Notes under the pieces: model-generated | The model's database searches: none | What the model was told of the DNA's origin: nothing | The model's input: only the letters and a program-made list of their open reading frames with translations | Translations under genes and position numbers: made by a program | Shown: piece by piece, positions 5,818-6,518 of the stretch | Layout of the letters: the number at the start of each line of letters is the position of its first letter | How positions within the stretch are numbered: the first letter of the stretch is position 1 | From: an uncultured Paracoccaceae bacterium | Lineage (GTDB): Bacteria > Pseudomonadota > Alphaproteobacteria > Rhodobacterales > Rhodobacteraceae | Reading direction: 5' to 3' | Assembly: GCA_937907485.1 (NCBI GenBank) | Contig: CALESR010000371.1 | Location: forward strand, 1 to 6,518 | DNA length: 6,518 bases

Positions 5818-6518
5818 ACCGCCGCCAGAAACTCGGGCGTCAGCGTGGCGGTAAAGACATCGGCGACCGGGCCAGTCAGCCAGACGCCATCTTCGCGCCA
5901 GTCCGCCACAAGCTGCCCGCCGTCGAGGTCCATCACCACGCGGCGCCCGGTCAGGCCGCGCATCGCCGCGGCCACCGCCGTCGCGCAGGCGCCTGAGCCG
6001 CAGGCAAGGGTCACGCCCGTGCCGCGTTCCCACACCCGCATGCGCAGATGGTCAGGGCCGATCAGGCTGGCGAATTCGACATTGGTTCGGGCGGGGAAGA
6101 TCGGGTCGTGCTCGTACCGCGGGCCTTCGGCGGTCAGGGGGACCGCCTCGGCATCGGGCACGAAGAATACGCAATGCGGGTTGCCCATGCCGACGGCGAC
6201 CGGGTCGCCGGGCAGGGGCAGCGCCAAGGGGTCATGCGGTGCGTTCAGGGGAATGGCCGTCCAGTCGGTGATCGGCGGGCCCATGTTGACCCAGACTTGC
6301 CCGTTCTGCCGGACCGCGTGCAACAGGCCCCGCTCGGTGCGGATGCTGACGGTATCGCGGCCGGTCTCATTCATCACCAGCCACGCCACGCAGCGTGTGG
6401 CATTGCCGCAGGCGCCCGCCGTCGTGCCATCAGCGTTCCAGAAATCCAGCCGCAGGTCGGCATCCTCGCAATCGCGCAATTCGGCCAGTTGATCGAACCC
6501 CACGCCGCGGTGCCGGTC
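5814..6518 (-). CDS. dapF: Diaminopimelate epimerase (5' end missing)
   Basis: DapF interconverts LL- and meso-diaminopimelate, the step that supplies meso-DAP for peptidoglycan and for lysine. It is a cofactor-independent epimerase using two cysteines as acid/base. Both are visible: one in NADGTTAGACGNATRC (codons read from about 6437 to 6390) and one in TLACGSGACATAV (about 6015 to 5977). Other family marks are VNMGPP, VGMGNPHCVFFV, PRYEHDPIFPARTNVEFA and RVWERGTG. The frame stays open to the right edge; codons past the GTG at 6503 read DRHRGVGFDQL, a typical DapF segment, so that GTG is internal. Roughly the first 35-45 residues lie outside the window. About 234 residues are present. The stop TGA (5816-5814) overlaps the mtaB start codon. 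Confidence 0.96.
   Translation of the reverse strand, partial: DRHRGVGFDQLAELRDCEDADLRLDFWNADGTTAGACGNATRCVAWLVMNETGRDTVSIRTERGLLHAVRQNGQVWVNMGPPITDWTAIPLNAPHDPLALPLPGDPVAVGMGNPHCVFFVPDAEAVPLTAEGPRYEHDPIFPARTNVEFASLIGPDHLRMRVWERGTGVTLACGSGACATAVAAAMRGLTGRRVVMDLDGGQLVADWREDGVWLTGPVADVFTATLTPEFLAAV

Noticed and set aside
5818..6033. An upstream extension of mtaB within dapF
   Set aside because: The added 72 residues are Arg/Gly-rich antisense-like noise from the shifted dapF frame; the family start MSAPVFTTLGCRLN is at 5817 and overlaps the dapF stop by ATGA.
4429..6492. A 687-codon open frame on the plus strand, antisense to mtaB and dapF
   Set aside because: It is rich in Gln, His, Arg and Ala with no recognisable domain, and it mirrors two certain genes. 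Long antisense frames are common in DNA of this GC content because stop codons are rare opposite GC-biased codons.

Overview
The window is GC-rich, gene-dense bacterial DNA. Its gene set points to an alphaproteobacterium of the Rhodobacteraceae (roseobacter/Paracoccus type): a DmdA-type DMSP demethylase, a MeaB GTPase, a 93-residue ribosomal protein L28, a Flp-like prepilin with the motif GAVTVDWV, and a dapF-mtaB pair. The family-level placement is an inference from protein character; no rRNA or other marker is present.

Layout from left to right. (1) Positions 2-655, plus strand: the C-terminal part of a DmdA-type, tetrahydrofolate-dependent methyltransferase; its start lies off the left edge. 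(2) 722-1711, plus: meaB, the GTPase chaperone of adenosylcobalamin-dependent methylmalonyl-CoA mutase, probably cotranscribed with the gene before it. (3) 1684-2430, minus: an unusual secreted protein with a Flp-type class III signal and a lectin-like beta-rich domain. Its 3' end overlaps the 3' end of meaB by 28 bp. (4) 2431-2687: a divergent intergenic region holding the likely rpmB promoter. (5) 2688-2969, plus: rpmB, followed by a strong intrinsic terminator at about 2987-3020. (6) 3024-4451, minus: selO, a protein AMPylase pseudokinase with its C-terminal redox cysteine. (7) 4564-5817 and 5814-6518, minus: mtaB and dapF, overlapping by ATGA in one operon. dapF runs off the right edge.

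Most of the window is ordinary chromosomal housekeeping. The DmdA-like gene and meaB suggest a metabolic theme: DMSP demethylation next to a maturation factor for the methylmalonyl-CoA mutase that assimilates C3 units. dapF (lysine and peptidoglycan precursor synthesis) and mtaB (tRNA A37 methylthiolation) share a transcript with no obvious functional link. The least explained gene is the prepilin-lectin fusion at 1684-2430. I see no tRNA, rRNA, CRISPR array, insertion sequence or complete new multi-gene system here.
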